This document shows positions 56,753 to 64,000 of a stretch of 64,000 nt of DNA, piece after piece (position 1 is the stretch's first letter; the number at the start of each line of letters is the position of its first letter). The translations under genes were made by a program, and so were the position numbers. This stretch comes from an uncultured Bacteroidales bacterium. GTDB taxonomy: Bacteria; Bacteroidota; Bacteroidia; Bacteroidales; Muribaculaceae. The notes under the pieces were generated by a model that made no database searches, was not told the origin of the DNA, and saw only the letters and a program-made list of their open reading frames with translations. The stretch spans positions 1 to 64,000 of the forward strand of contig CACYQB010000007.1 of the NCBI GenBank assembly GCA_902776435.1, written 5' to 3'.

Positions 56753-57535
56753 TTAGATAATATGTTTAGCTTTGAGTTGATTAACAATCAGTTCGACAGC
56801 CTCCTCGGGGGTCACCTCGTGAACCTCGCCAGGAGCCTTCATGGCCTTGGGGAAGGACTTGAACACCTTGGTGGGCGAGCCGGCGAGACCCAGCTTGCCT
56901 TCCTCGACGTCAATCTTGTCGGCACTCCATACCTCGACTTCCTTGTCATAGGCCTCCATGATGCCGCTCACACTCATGTAGCGGGCATCAAAGGCTGAAG
57001 CCAGCACGGTCAGCAGGCACTTGCCCTCGACCTCGAGAACCTGAACGCCGTCTTCGTTTTCCTTGTCCACCTCCAGGTTGCCGTTTTCAAGCACTCTGGC
57101 ACCGGCAACGTAGGTAATCTGCGGCAGGTCGAGATGCTCGGCGAGCTCGGGACCCACCTGGGCGGTATCACCGTCGATGGCCTGACGGCCGGCGATGATG
57201 AGGTCATAGTCAAGTACACGGCACAGGCCGGACAGGGCGTAGGAAGTCGCCAGCGTGTCGGCACCGGCAAACTTGCGGTCACTCAGCAGGATAGCACGGT
57301 CGGCACCCATAGCGAGCGCCTCGCGCAGCATAACATCGGCTTGGGGAGGGCCCATCGAGATGACGGTGACATGAGCGCCAAACTGGTCTTTGAGTCTCAA
57401 AGCGAGTTCAAGGCCGCCCTTGTCATCGGGGTTCATGATACTGGGAACGCCCTCGCGAATCAAAGTACCCTTCACGGGGTCAATCTTGACAACGGTGGTA
57501 TCGGGAACTTGTTTTACACAAACTATAATATTCAT
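56753..57535 (-). CDS. etfB: electron transfer flavoprotein, beta subunit
   Basis: A 260-residue subunit that binds AMP or, in bifurcating types, a second FAD. Family blocks are IIVCVKQVPDTTVVKIDP, IREGVPSIMNPDDKGGLELALRL split by the conserved NP-x-D, ALAMGADRAILLSD, and IIAGRQAIDGDTAQVGPELAE. It works with EtfA and butyryl-CoA dehydrogenase. It is preceded by intergenic element copy 3 and followed by an inverted heptamer repeat before etfA. Confidence 0.95.
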   Translation of the reverse strand: MNIIVCVKQVPDTTVVKIDPVKGTLIREGVPSIMNPDDKGGLELALRLKDQFGAHVTVISMGPPQADVMLREALAMGADRAILLSDRKFAGADTLATSYALSGLCRVLDYDLIIAGRQAIDGDTAQVGPELAEHLDLPQITYVAGARVLENGNLEVDKENEDGVQVLEVEGKCLLTVLASAFDARYMSVSGIMEAYDKEVEVWSADKIDVEEGKLGLAGSPTKVFKSFPKAMKAPGEVHEVTPEEAVELIVNQLKAKHII

Positions 57536-57545
57536 ATTCTTTATT

Positions 57546-57653
57546 TTAGTTTTAAGTTTTTAGTTGTAAGTTGTAAGTAGGGTCACTATCGCCTGTAACA
57601 GACCTGATTAAGGTATTATTACTTAAAACTTAAAGCTTACAACTTAAAACTAG
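57546..57653. repeat. dispersed intergenic element, copy 3 (core 57580-57622)
   Basis: The left arm AGTTTTAAGTTTTTAGTTGT and the right arm ACTTAAAACTTAAAGCTTAC are mutual inverted repeats. The core GGGTCACTATCGCCTG...TTAAGGTATTATT is diverged but keeps ATCGCCTG and AAGGTATTATTACTTAAAAC. The + orientation is the same as in copies 1 and 2, although the flanking genes here run on the - strand. Confidence 0.65.
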
Positions 57654-57654
57654 T

Positions 57655-58794
57655 TTATTTGAATAATTGACCAGCGATTACCATGCGCTGAACCTCGGAT
57701 GTACCCTCATAGATCTCGGTAATCTTGGCGTCACGCATCATGCGCTCAACAGGATATTCACGGGTGTAACCATAGCCACCGTGGAACTGTACGGCCTTGG
57801 TCGTCACCTCCATAGCGGTCTCGGCGGCAAAGAGCTTTGCCATTGCGGCATCGGCGCTGTAGGGCAGGTGCATGTCCTTCTTCCAGGCTGCGCTGCGAAC
57901 GAGCAGGCGGGCGGCCTCGACCTTGGTCTTGAGGTCGGCCATCTGGAACTGGGTGTTCTGGAACTTGGCAATGGAGCGGCCAAACTGCTTGCGCTCCTTG
58001 GTGTACTTGACGGTCTCGTCCATAGCACCCTGAGCGATGCCGAGGGCCTGGGAAGCGATACCGATGCGGCCACCGTCCAAGGTCATCATAGCAATCTTGA
58101 AGCCCTTACCGAGCTGGCCGAGGAGGTTCTCCTTGGGCACGATGCAGTTTTCAAAAATCAACTCACAGGTAGCGCTACCGCGGATACCCATCTTCAACTC
58201 CTTCTTACCAACAGAGAAGCCGGGCATGTCTCTCTCGACGATAAAGGCTGAGATGCCCTTAGTGCCCTGTGACTTGTCGGTCATGGCCATCACGATGAAC
58301 ACGTGAGCGTTAGAAGCGTTGGTGATGAAAATCTTGGAGCCGTTGAGCACCCAGTGGTCACCAGCATCGACAGCGGTGGTCTGCTGCATAGCGGCATCGG
58401 TACCTGCATTGGGCTCGGTCAGACCGAAAGCGCCAATCCACTCACCCGAAGCGAGCTTGGGCAAATACTTCATCTTCTGCTCCTCGGTGCCATGCTCCAT
58501 GATGGGAGCGATACACAGCGAAGTGTGGGCCGACAGGACAACGCCCGTGGTAGCACACACGCGAGACAGTTCTTCAACGGCCATGATATACATCTGCACG
58601 GTACCACCGGCACCGCCATACTGCTTGGGGACAGGAATACCCATCATGCCGAGCTTACCCATCTTCTTGACAGTCTCAATGGGGAAGCGTTCCTGCTCAT
58701 CGATTTCGGCGGCAAGGGGCTTTACCTCGTTCTCTGCAAAGGAGCGTACCATCTGCAGGAACAGTTGTTCAGTCTTAGAATAGCTAAAATCCAT
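57655..58794 (-). CDS. bcd: butyryl-CoA dehydrogenase (short-chain acyl-CoA dehydrogenase)
   Basis: A 379-residue flavoenzyme that reduces crotonyl-CoA to butyryl-CoA. Motifs include GIPVPKQYGGAGG, VLSAHTSLCIAPIMEHGT, GAFGLTEPNAGTDA (flavin loop), NGSKIFITNAS and, at the C-terminus, ITEIYEGTSEVQRMVIAG with the catalytic Glu. Length is standard. It sits directly upstream of etfB/etfA and downstream of hbd, as expected for a Bcd-Etf pair. Whether it performs electron bifurcation cannot be read from the sequence. Confidence 0.94.
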   Translation of the reverse strand: MDFSYSKTEQLFLQMVRSFAENEVKPLAAEIDEQERFPIETVKKMGKLGMMGIPVPKQYGGAGGTVQMYIMAVEELSRVCATTGVVLSAHTSLCIAPIMEHGTEEQKMKYLPKLASGEWIGAFGLTEPNAGTDAAMQQTTAVDAGDHWVLNGSKIFITNASNAHVFIVMAMTDKSQGTKGISAFIVERDMPGFSVGKKELKMGIRGSATCELIFENCIVPKENLLGQLGKGFKIAMMTLDGGRIGIASQALGIAQGAMDETVKYTKERKQFGRSIAKFQNTQFQMADLKTKVEAARLLVRSAAWKKDMHLPYSADAAMAKLFAAETAMEVTTKAVQFHGGYGYTREYPVERMMRDAKITEIYEGTSEVQRMVIAGQLFK

Positions 58795-58799
58795 TTCTT

Positions 58800-58898
58800 T
58801 TAAAGTTTTTAGTTTTTAGTTCTTAGTTGTTAGTACGGTTTGTAGCGCCTAAAAGAGGTAATATTACTTAAAACTAACAACTTAAAACTTAAAACTGA
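58800..58898. repeat. dispersed intergenic element, copy 4 (core 58837-58868)
   Basis: The left arm AGTTTTTAGTTTTTAGTTC and the right arm ACTTAAAACTAACAACTTAA flank GGTTTGTAGCGCCT...GAGGTAATATTACTTAAAAC. The core is shortened but keeps TTTGTA-CGCCT-GAGG. It fills the gap between hbd and bcd. Confidence 0.65.
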
Positions 58899-58903
58899 AT
58901 TCA

Positions 58904-59740
58904 TTAATACTTGTAGAAGCCTTCTCCCGTCTTGCGGCCCAGCAGACCGGCGCGAACCATCTTGCGCAGCAGCGGGTGAGGACGGTACTTGGGATCGCCA
59001 AACTCGTTGTAGAGGACCTCCATGATGGCGAGGTTCACGTCGTTACCGATGAGGTCGGCCAGTGCGAGGGGTCCCATGGGATGGTTGGCACCCAGCATCA
59101 TGCACTTGTCGATGTCCTCGGCGCTGGCAATACCGTCGGCGAGGATACCCACTGCCTCGTTGATCATCGGGATAAGGATGCGGTTAACGACAAAACCGGG
59201 AGCCTCGTTAACGGGCACGGGAGTCTTGCCGATCTCGGTGGTGAGGTCGATAATGCACTTAGCGGTCTCATCGCTGGTGAGCTGGCCCTTGATCACCTCC
59301 ACGAGCGCCATGCGGTCGGCGGGGTTGAAGAAGTGGCAGCCGATGAACTGAGCGGGACGGCTGGTGCAAGCGGCAATCTCGGTAATCGAGAGGGACGATG
59401 AGTTGGTGGCGAAGATGGTCTCGGGCTTGCAGATCTTGTCAAGCTCCATGAACACGTCCTTCTTCAACTGCATGTTCTCGACAGCAGCCTCGATAACGAG
59501 GTCGGCATCGGCGAAGGTGGCATAGTCGGTCGTTGTGGTGATGTTACCCAGAATAGCCTTCATGGCGTCCTCGGTAATCTTACCCTTCTCGACGAGCTTG
59601 TTGTAACCCTTAGAGATTGAGGCCATGGCCTTGTCCAGGCTCTCCTGGGTGCGGCTCTTCATGACCACGGGCATCTTGGCGGCAAAAGCCTTGACGATAC
59701 CCTTAGCCATCGTACCTGTTCCAATAACACAAATTTTCAT
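58904..59740 (-). CDS. hbd: 3-hydroxybutyryl-CoA dehydrogenase
   Basis: A 278-residue NAD(P)-dependent dehydrogenase interconverting acetoacetyl-CoA and 3-hydroxybutyryl-CoA. The Rossmann loop is [15 protein letters not shown], with an Ala and a Lys where GMG-x-GIAQ is more usual. [14 protein letters not shown] holds the conserved Ser, [19 protein letters not shown] the catalytic His-Glu pair, and [16 protein letters not shown] the dimer helix. It belongs to the butyrate operon and supplies crotonyl-CoA with Crt, in parallel with the lysine branch. Confidence 0.94.
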   Translation of the reverse strand: MKICVIGTGTMAKGIVKAFAAKMPVVMKSRTQESLDKAMASISKGYNKLVEKGKITEDAMKAILGNITTTTDYATFADADLVIEAAVENMQLKKDVFMELDKICKPETIFATNSSSLSITEIAACTSRPAQFIGCHFFNPADRMALVEVIKGQLTSDETAKCIIDLTTEIGKTPVPVNEAPGFVVNRILIPMINEAVGILADGIASAEDIDKCMMLGANHPMGPLALADLIGNDVNLAIMEVLYNEFGDPKYRPHPLLRKMVRAGLLGRKTGEGFYKY

Positions 59741-59781
59741 AATCTGTTCTGTTTATTATTTTGATTGACTAATGTTGTTGT

Positions 59782-60558
59782 TTATTCTCCTTTAAAATCT
59801 GCTTTGCGCTTGTTCAGGAAAGCATCCATGCCCTCCTTCTGGTCACCTGTGGCGAAGCACTTGCCGAAAAGCTTGTTTTCCAAGCCGATGGCACCGTCAG
59901 CATCCAAGTCATAACCTTCGTTGATGCTCTGCTTGGCCAGGCTGATGGCCACAGGCGCATTCTTGAGCATCATCTGAGCCATTTCCATAGCCTTGTCCAT
60001 CAGCTCTTCGGGCTCATAGACGGCGTTGACCAGACCGATGCGCAGCGCCTCGTCGGCACGGATCACCTTGCCGGTATAGATCATCTCCTTGGCATAGCCT
60101 TGGCCGATGAGTTTAGGCAGGCGATAGGTTCCCGAGAAGCCGGGGATGATACCCAGTCCCACCTCGGGCTGGCCGAACTTGGCCTTGCTTGACGCGATGC
60201 GGATGTCGCAGGACATGGCCAGCTCGCAGCCACCACCCAGTGCGAAGCCGTTGACGGCAGCGATGACGGGGATGGGCAGAACTTCGATCTTGCGGAAGAC
60301 CTGAGCGCCCAGGCGACCGAACTCAAAGCCTTCAAGCTCGTTGAGGTGGGCCATCTCGGAAATGTCGGCACCAGCGACAAAGGACTTCTCGCCATCGCCC
60401 GTAATAATCAGCACACGCGTGGCTTTATCGAGATGGCCGATAAAGTCGTCCATCTCCTTGAGAATGGTCGAGTTGAGCGCGTTCAGCGACTTGGGCGCCG
60501 ATATCTTCATGACGGTAATGCCGTCGTTGTGCTCAACTTTCAAGAATTGATAATCCAT
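59782..60558 (-). CDS. crt: 3-hydroxybutyryl-CoA dehydratase (crotonase)
   Basis: A 258-residue enoyl-CoA hydratase. Oxyanion-hole and active-site blocks are SFVAGADISEMAHL, AAVNGFALGGGCELAMSCDI and FGQPEVGLGIIPGFSGTYRL, with the two catalytic Glu positions present. It dehydrates 3-hydroxybutyryl-CoA to crotonyl-CoA. It starts 13 bp after the CoA-transferase stop, so it is co-transcribed with the kam genes. Confidence 0.93.
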   Translation of the reverse strand: MDYQFLKVEHNDGITVMKISAPKSLNALNSTILKEMDDFIGHLDKATRVLIITGDGEKSFVAGADISEMAHLNELEGFEFGRLGAQVFRKIEVLPIPVIAAVNGFALGGGCELAMSCDIRIASSKAKFGQPEVGLGIIPGFSGTYRLPKLIGQGYAKEMIYTGKVIRADEALRIGLVNAVYEPEELMDKAMEMAQMMLKNAPVAISLAKQSINEGYDLDADGAIGLENKLFGKCFATGDQKEGMDAFLNKRKADFKGE

Positions 60559-60571
60559 GATCAGGCGCAGA

Positions 60572-61231
60572 TTAAACGTCCATGGGTTTCAGGTCGGGCG
60601 AGATGATGAGTTTGGCCTCAGTTGCGGCCTGCACATCCTCGACGGTGAATTCGGGATGCAACTCACGCAGAACGATACCCTCGGGAGTGATGTCCATCAC
60701 ACCCATCTCGGTGATAATCATGTTGACCTGGCCAGCAGCCGTGAGAGGCAGGGTGCACTCCTTCAAGATTTTGGGATTGCCCTTCTGGGTGTGTTCCATC
60801 GTCAGGATCACACGCTTGGCACCGACAACGAGGTCCATAGCGCCACCCATACCGGGAGCCATCTTGCCAGGGATAATCCAGTTAGCGAGGTTACCCTTCT
60901 CATCGACCTGCAGAGCGCCCAGGAACGACACGTTCACATGGCCACCTCGGATGATGGCAAACGAGGTTGCCGAGTCAAAGGTGCAGGCACCGGGGTTGAG
61001 CGTGATAGCACCGCCACCAGCATTGATGAGGTTCTTGTCCTCCTTGCCCTCCTCGGGCGTGGGGCCCATACCCATAGCGCCGTTCTCGGTCTGCAAGGTT
61101 ACCGAAACGCCCTCGGGCAGATAGTTAGGGATTAAGGTGGGGATACCAATACCCAAGTTCACAACATCGCCATCGTGCAACTCTTTAGCAGCACGCTTTG
61201 CGATGACTTCTCTCATTTGATATTTATCCAT
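60572..61231 (-). CDS. atoA: CoA-transferase beta subunit (butyrate--acetoacetate type)
   Basis: A 219-residue class I CoA-transferase subunit. GDVVNLGIGIPTLIPNYLPE opens it, the catalytic Glu is in LQTENGAMGMGP, and GAGITLNPG-like GGGAITLNPGACTFDSATSF and APGMGGAMDLVVGAKRV follow. In lysine fermentation it moves CoA from butyryl-CoA to acetoacetate. The matching alpha subunit (AtoD) is not in the window. In other Bacteroidales lysine loci it lies, as far as I recall, at the far upstream end, which here would be beyond the right edge. Confidence 0.9.
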   Translation of the reverse strand: MDKYQMREVIAKRAAKELHDGDVVNLGIGIPTLIPNYLPEGVSVTLQTENGAMGMGPTPEEGKEDKNLINAGGGAITLNPGACTFDSATSFAIIRGGHVNVSFLGALQVDEKGNLANWIIPGKMAPGMGGAMDLVVGAKRVILTMEHTQKGNPKILKECTLPLTAAGQVNMIITEMGVMDITPEGIVLRELHPEFTVEDVQAATEAKLIISPDLKPMDV

Positions 61232-61275
61232 AATGAAAACAGTTATTTGAGATTAATTATATGTTTTTTAAAAAG

Positions 61276-62064
61276 TTATTTCATTCCTCTCTTGACCATC
61301 TCCTGAACGACAAACGATGCTACGTCATCGGCATAGGTGTTCATGCCGAAACCAGCGTCGAAGCCCAGTTCCTTGGCCAATTCGTGGGTGACGCGAGCGC
61401 CACCGCAGCAGCAGATCATCTTGTCACGCAGGCCCTCGGCCTCCATGAGTTCGATGAACTCGGTCATGTTCTTGATATGGACATCCTTTTGCGTTACAGT
61501 CTGCGAGACGAGCAGGGCGTCGGCATGAAGTTCAATGCCCTTGGCAATAAACTCGTCGTTAGGCACCTGGGAACCCAGGTTATAAGCCTCGATCATCTCG
61601 TAGCGCTCCAGTCCATAGTGACCGGCATAGCCCTTCATGTTCATGATGGCATCGATGCCCACAGTATGGGCGTCGGTACCCGTTGATGCTCCCACGATGA
61701 CAATCTTGCGGCCGATGTTCTCCTTGATGTACTCGTCGGTCTCATACATGTCCATCGTGTCGCTTTCCACCTTGGGGACATAGATGGTGCTGTAATCCAC
61801 CGTATGAGTGCAACTGCCATAGCAGTTGAAGAAGGTGAAGCCGGGGGTCAATTCCTTGTAGAAGACCACACTGGGATTCTCGAGACCCATCTTGCGGAGC
61901 AACTGCTTTGCCGCCTCAACGGCTTCGGCACCACAGGGCACGGGCAAGGTAAAGCTGAGCTGCACCTTACCGTCGTTCATCGTGTCGCCATAAGGCTTTA
62001 TCTTGGTGAAGTCTAAGGTTTTGTCAAAATCCTTAGCTTCCATGCTATATAATCCTTCGCTCAT
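61276..62064 (-). CDS. kamE: lysine 5,6-aminomutase beta subunit
   Basis: A 262-residue subunit that carries the cobalamin-binding domain. The base-off motif D-x-H-x-x-G is in GASTGTDAHTVGIDAIMN. Upstream, STIYVPKVESDTMDMYE contains the Lys that forms the internal aldimine with PLP. ICCCGGARVTHELAKELGFD is the C-terminal corrinoid-fold block. With KamD it shifts the terminal amino group of beta-lysine (or D-lysine) to C5. It depends on the adenosylcobalamin made by the genes in the left part of the window. Confidence 0.95.
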   Translation of the reverse strand: MSEGLYSMEAKDFDKTLDFTKIKPYGDTMNDGKVQLSFTLPVPCGAEAVEAAKQLLRKMGLENPSVVFYKELTPGFTFFNCYGSCTHTVDYSTIYVPKVESDTMDMYETDEYIKENIGRKIVIVGASTGTDAHTVGIDAIMNMKGYAGHYGLERYEMIEAYNLGSQVPNDEFIAKGIELHADALLVSQTVTQKDVHIKNMTEFIELMEAEGLRDKMICCCGGARVTHELAKELGFDAGFGMNTYADDVASFVVQEMVKRGMK

Positions 62065-62105
62065 TGTATTATGTGTATTTAGTAACCTTATTTATGTGCT
62101 TGTAA

Positions 62106-63662
62106 TTAACGCTTGCCTTTCATCAGGTCCACAAACGGGTTGAGGTAGTTCTCACCCTTCATGGTGACACCCTGCAAACCTTTACCGCCATTCTTGGGAC
62201 GCTTCACGTCACCGAAGATGCCCTTCTCAAGTGCGGTAAACAGGCCTTCCTTAGTAATCTCTTCGAGCAACTTGATGGTATTGCCCAGCACTTCCTTGAC
62301 ACGGTTACGGCAGATGCCGCCCTCGACAAACTCCATTTCCTCACCGATGCTCTTCATGTTATTGAAGATGTACTTGGCGTTCTCGATGGAGAGGTAACGG
62401 TCGCTCATGAAGGGAGTGTGGATAGCCTCGGTGGGCATACCCAGCAACTGGATACCCTGATGGGTCCAGATGCCGATCATGTTGAACAGGGCGTCCTGAA
62501 TGTGACCGCGGAAGATGTTACCAGTCATGAACTTCGTCGGCGGCATGTACTTCAATGTGGCCTTGGGGAAGATTTCGCGCGTCATCTGTGCCTGAGCGAG
62601 CTCCAGCAGGAAGCCGTTCTCCAGCATCGGGTCCATCTCGAAAGCGTGACCCAAGCCCATCTGCTCCTCGGGCAGACCAGCCATGAGAGCCAGCTGCTCG
62701 TTGATGAGGTCCGAAGCGAGTACCGTGTGAGCGGCCTCGACGGCGTCGGCGGTGGTGAGGTAGTTGTCCTCACCCGTGTTGATGATCACACCTGCAAAGC
62801 CATTGATGATGCGGCTCATGTATTGGTCAATGAGCGTGCGCTGCATGTTGATGTCACGGAAGAGGATACCGTACAAGGCATCGTTCAGCATCACATCCAG
62901 ACCCTCAAAGGCACCCATGATGGCGATTTCCGGCATACACAAGCCTGAGCAGTAGTTACACAGGCGGATGTAACGTCCCTGCTCCTCGCCCACCTCGTCA
63001 AGCGCCTTGCGCATGATGCGGAAGTTCTCCTGAGTGGCGAAGGTACCGCCAAAGCCTTCGGTCGTAGCGCCATAAGGCACATAGTCCAGCAGACTTTGAC
63101 CAGTGGTGCGGATAACAGCGATGACGTCGGCACCTTGACGGGCTCCTGCCTGAGCCTGTACCACGTCCTCATAGATGTTACCCGTTGCCACGATGATGTA
63201 GAGGTAGGGCTTGGGACCCTCACCGATCGTCTCGAGATAATGCTCGCGGCGTGCACGACGGGCACGGATGCGAGCCATGCTCTCGTCGATGACAGGCTGC
63301 AGAGCCGCTGCAATCTGCTTGGGATCACGTGTGACAACCTGGGTGATATCCAGTTCTTCACGAGCCACTTTCTCAGCAATCTGCTGGGGGTTGAGACCCG
63401 TCTGAATCATCGCGTTGGCGATAAAGAACAGAGCTCCCTCACCAAGCACACCCTTGTCCTTCAAGGTGTCAACGACCACATTAGGCAAGGGAACCTCATT
63501 ATCATCAATACCATCAATGCCCATCAAGCGGCACAATGTTCGCTCGACAGCCACCGTGGTATATTGCTCCACGAAGGACTGCACGTCCTCGGCGATGCCT
63601 TTTGCCAGTCCTCTGGCGTACTCGACTTTTTCAAAGTCTAATCCTAACTTGCTTTTTTGCAT
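62106..63662 (-). CDS. kamD: lysine 5,6-aminomutase alpha subunit
   Basis: A 518-residue catalytic subunit with a TIM-barrel fold. Family blocks visible are KLGLDFEKVEYARGLAKGIA at the start, RTTGQSLLDYVPYGATTEGFGG split over a loop, LCNYCSGLCMPEIAIMGAFE, GIQLLGMPTEAIHTPFMSDR and, near the end, VEGGICRNRVKEVLGNT. It binds substrate and PLP together with KamE, 41 bp downstream. Full length and intact. Confidence 0.95.
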   Translation of the reverse strand: MQKSKLGLDFEKVEYARGLAKGIAEDVQSFVEQYTTVAVERTLCRLMGIDGIDDNEVPLPNVVVDTLKDKGVLGEGALFFIANAMIQTGLNPQQIAEKVAREELDITQVVTRDPKQIAAALQPVIDESMARIRARRARREHYLETIGEGPKPYLYIIVATGNIYEDVVQAQAGARQGADVIAVIRTTGQSLLDYVPYGATTEGFGGTFATQENFRIMRKALDEVGEEQGRYIRLCNYCSGLCMPEIAIMGAFEGLDVMLNDALYGILFRDINMQRTLIDQYMSRIINGFAGVIINTGEDNYLTTADAVEAAHTVLASDLINEQLALMAGLPEEQMGLGHAFEMDPMLENGFLLELAQAQMTREIFPKATLKYMPPTKFMTGNIFRGHIQDALFNMIGIWTHQGIQLLGMPTEAIHTPFMSDRYLSIENAKYIFNNMKSIGEEMEFVEGGICRNRVKEVLGNTIKLLEEITKEGLFTALEKGIFGDVKRPKNGGKGLQGVTMKGENYLNPFVDLMKGKR

Positions 63663-63680
63663 AGTATTATAGTATATAGT

Positions 63681-64000
63681 TCAATGTTTGTCTTTCTTAA
63701 CCATTGGGGGCATTGCTGCAGCGTTAAGCTGTTTCCTTGCCATATCGATCCACTCGCTGTCGATGCCCAGGCTCTGAGCGATGTTCAGCGCCTCGTGCGG
63801 CACCTCGCCATCCTGCACCTCGACCAGCTGGTAATCCATTGAGCCGTTCTCGAAGCCCTTGACCCGGAGGCAACGGGCATCGCCCGGCTCTATATCATAG
63901 TGCGTTGTCATGACCAGGCTCATATCTCTGCCCGCCAACACCTTGAGCAATGCCGATACCAGTGCGGCGCCCTCGGTGGGGTTGGTGGTTCGGGCCGGTT
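63681..64000 (-). CDS. MutS-like ATPase of the lysine locus, 3' part
   Basis: The frame is open to the right window edge; about 105 C-terminal residues are visible. ARTTNPTEGAALVSALLKVL and SLVMTTHYDIEPGDARCLRV have the form of the MutS ATPase C-terminus (Walker B/D-loop region and the TTHY His switch). MutS-like proteins occur between kamA and kamD in known lysine-fermentation loci and are thought to reactivate the aminomutase; the function here is inferred from that position. It ends 18 bp before kamD. The N-terminal part is outside the window. Confidence 0.8.
   Translation of the reverse strand, partial: PARTTNPTEGAALVSALLKVLAGRDMSLVMTTHYDIEPGDARCLRVKGFENGSMDYQLVEVQDGEVPHEALNIAQSLGIDSEWIDMARKQLNAAAMPPMVKKDKH

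Overview
The window looks like a chromosomal stretch of an uncultured gut-type Bacteroidales, most like Muribaculaceae or Prevotellaceae. The reasons are SusC/SusD pairs, BACON and dockerin-like domains, BspA-type leucine-rich repeats, a DUF6377-type regulator, TAnnTTTG promoter boxes in place of E. coli -10 boxes, and medium GC content. No rRNA, tRNA or CRISPR array was seen. All function calls rest on motif reading by eye, without database searches.

Layout. 1-700: the 3' part of a phage-like structural gene, cut off by a small AT-rich insertion. 727-24000: a nearly complete anaerobic-type cobalamin pathway. It comprises fused CbiH-CbiC, CbiET, CbiG-CbiF and CbiJ-CbiD, then cobS, cobC, cobU and cobT on the + strand, and cbiB, a cobD-like aminotransferase, cbiP, pduO-type cobA and cbiA on the - strand. 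A BspA/dockerin surface protein and a BtuC/BtuF-like uptake pair sit inside it. A DpnII-type restriction-modification island (15.1-18.5 kb) is inserted between the convergent cobT and cbiB arms. The island has a DpnD/PcfM-like small gene, a strongly folded putative RNA, two methylases and a nuclease, and it is bracketed by a 56-bp inverted repeat.

24.1-40.6 kb: an exonuclease, then a beta-glucan utilization locus (GH3, divergent DUF6377-type regulator, SusC, SusD, surface glycan-binding lipoprotein, BACON-GH16, and a GH5-GH3 fusion). This locus probably takes up and degrades laminarin-like beta-1,3-glucan.

40.7-53.9 kb: a tightly spaced six-gene operon. It encodes a membrane sensor with SpoIIE phosphatase and HATPase domains, a STAS protein, an outer-membrane barrel, a 2418-residue NRPS (C-A-T-C-A-T-reductase), a MATE exporter and an Sfp-type phosphopantetheinyl transferase. 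It is the best candidate here for an undescribed natural-product system; the expected product class is a dipeptide aldehyde or something derived from one.

53.9-55.4 kb: a VanX-like dipeptidase, a 59-residue basic protein and a macro-like protein. 55.6-64.0 kb: a - strand operon for lysine fermentation to butyrate (MutS-like protein, kamD, kamE, CoA-transferase beta subunit, crt, hbd, bcd, etfB, etfA). KamDE needs adenosylcobalamin, so the B12 genes at the left and this pathway at the right are functionally linked. Many intergenic gaps carry short, oppositely oriented low-complexity repeat arms, four of them around a shared core of about 40 bp.
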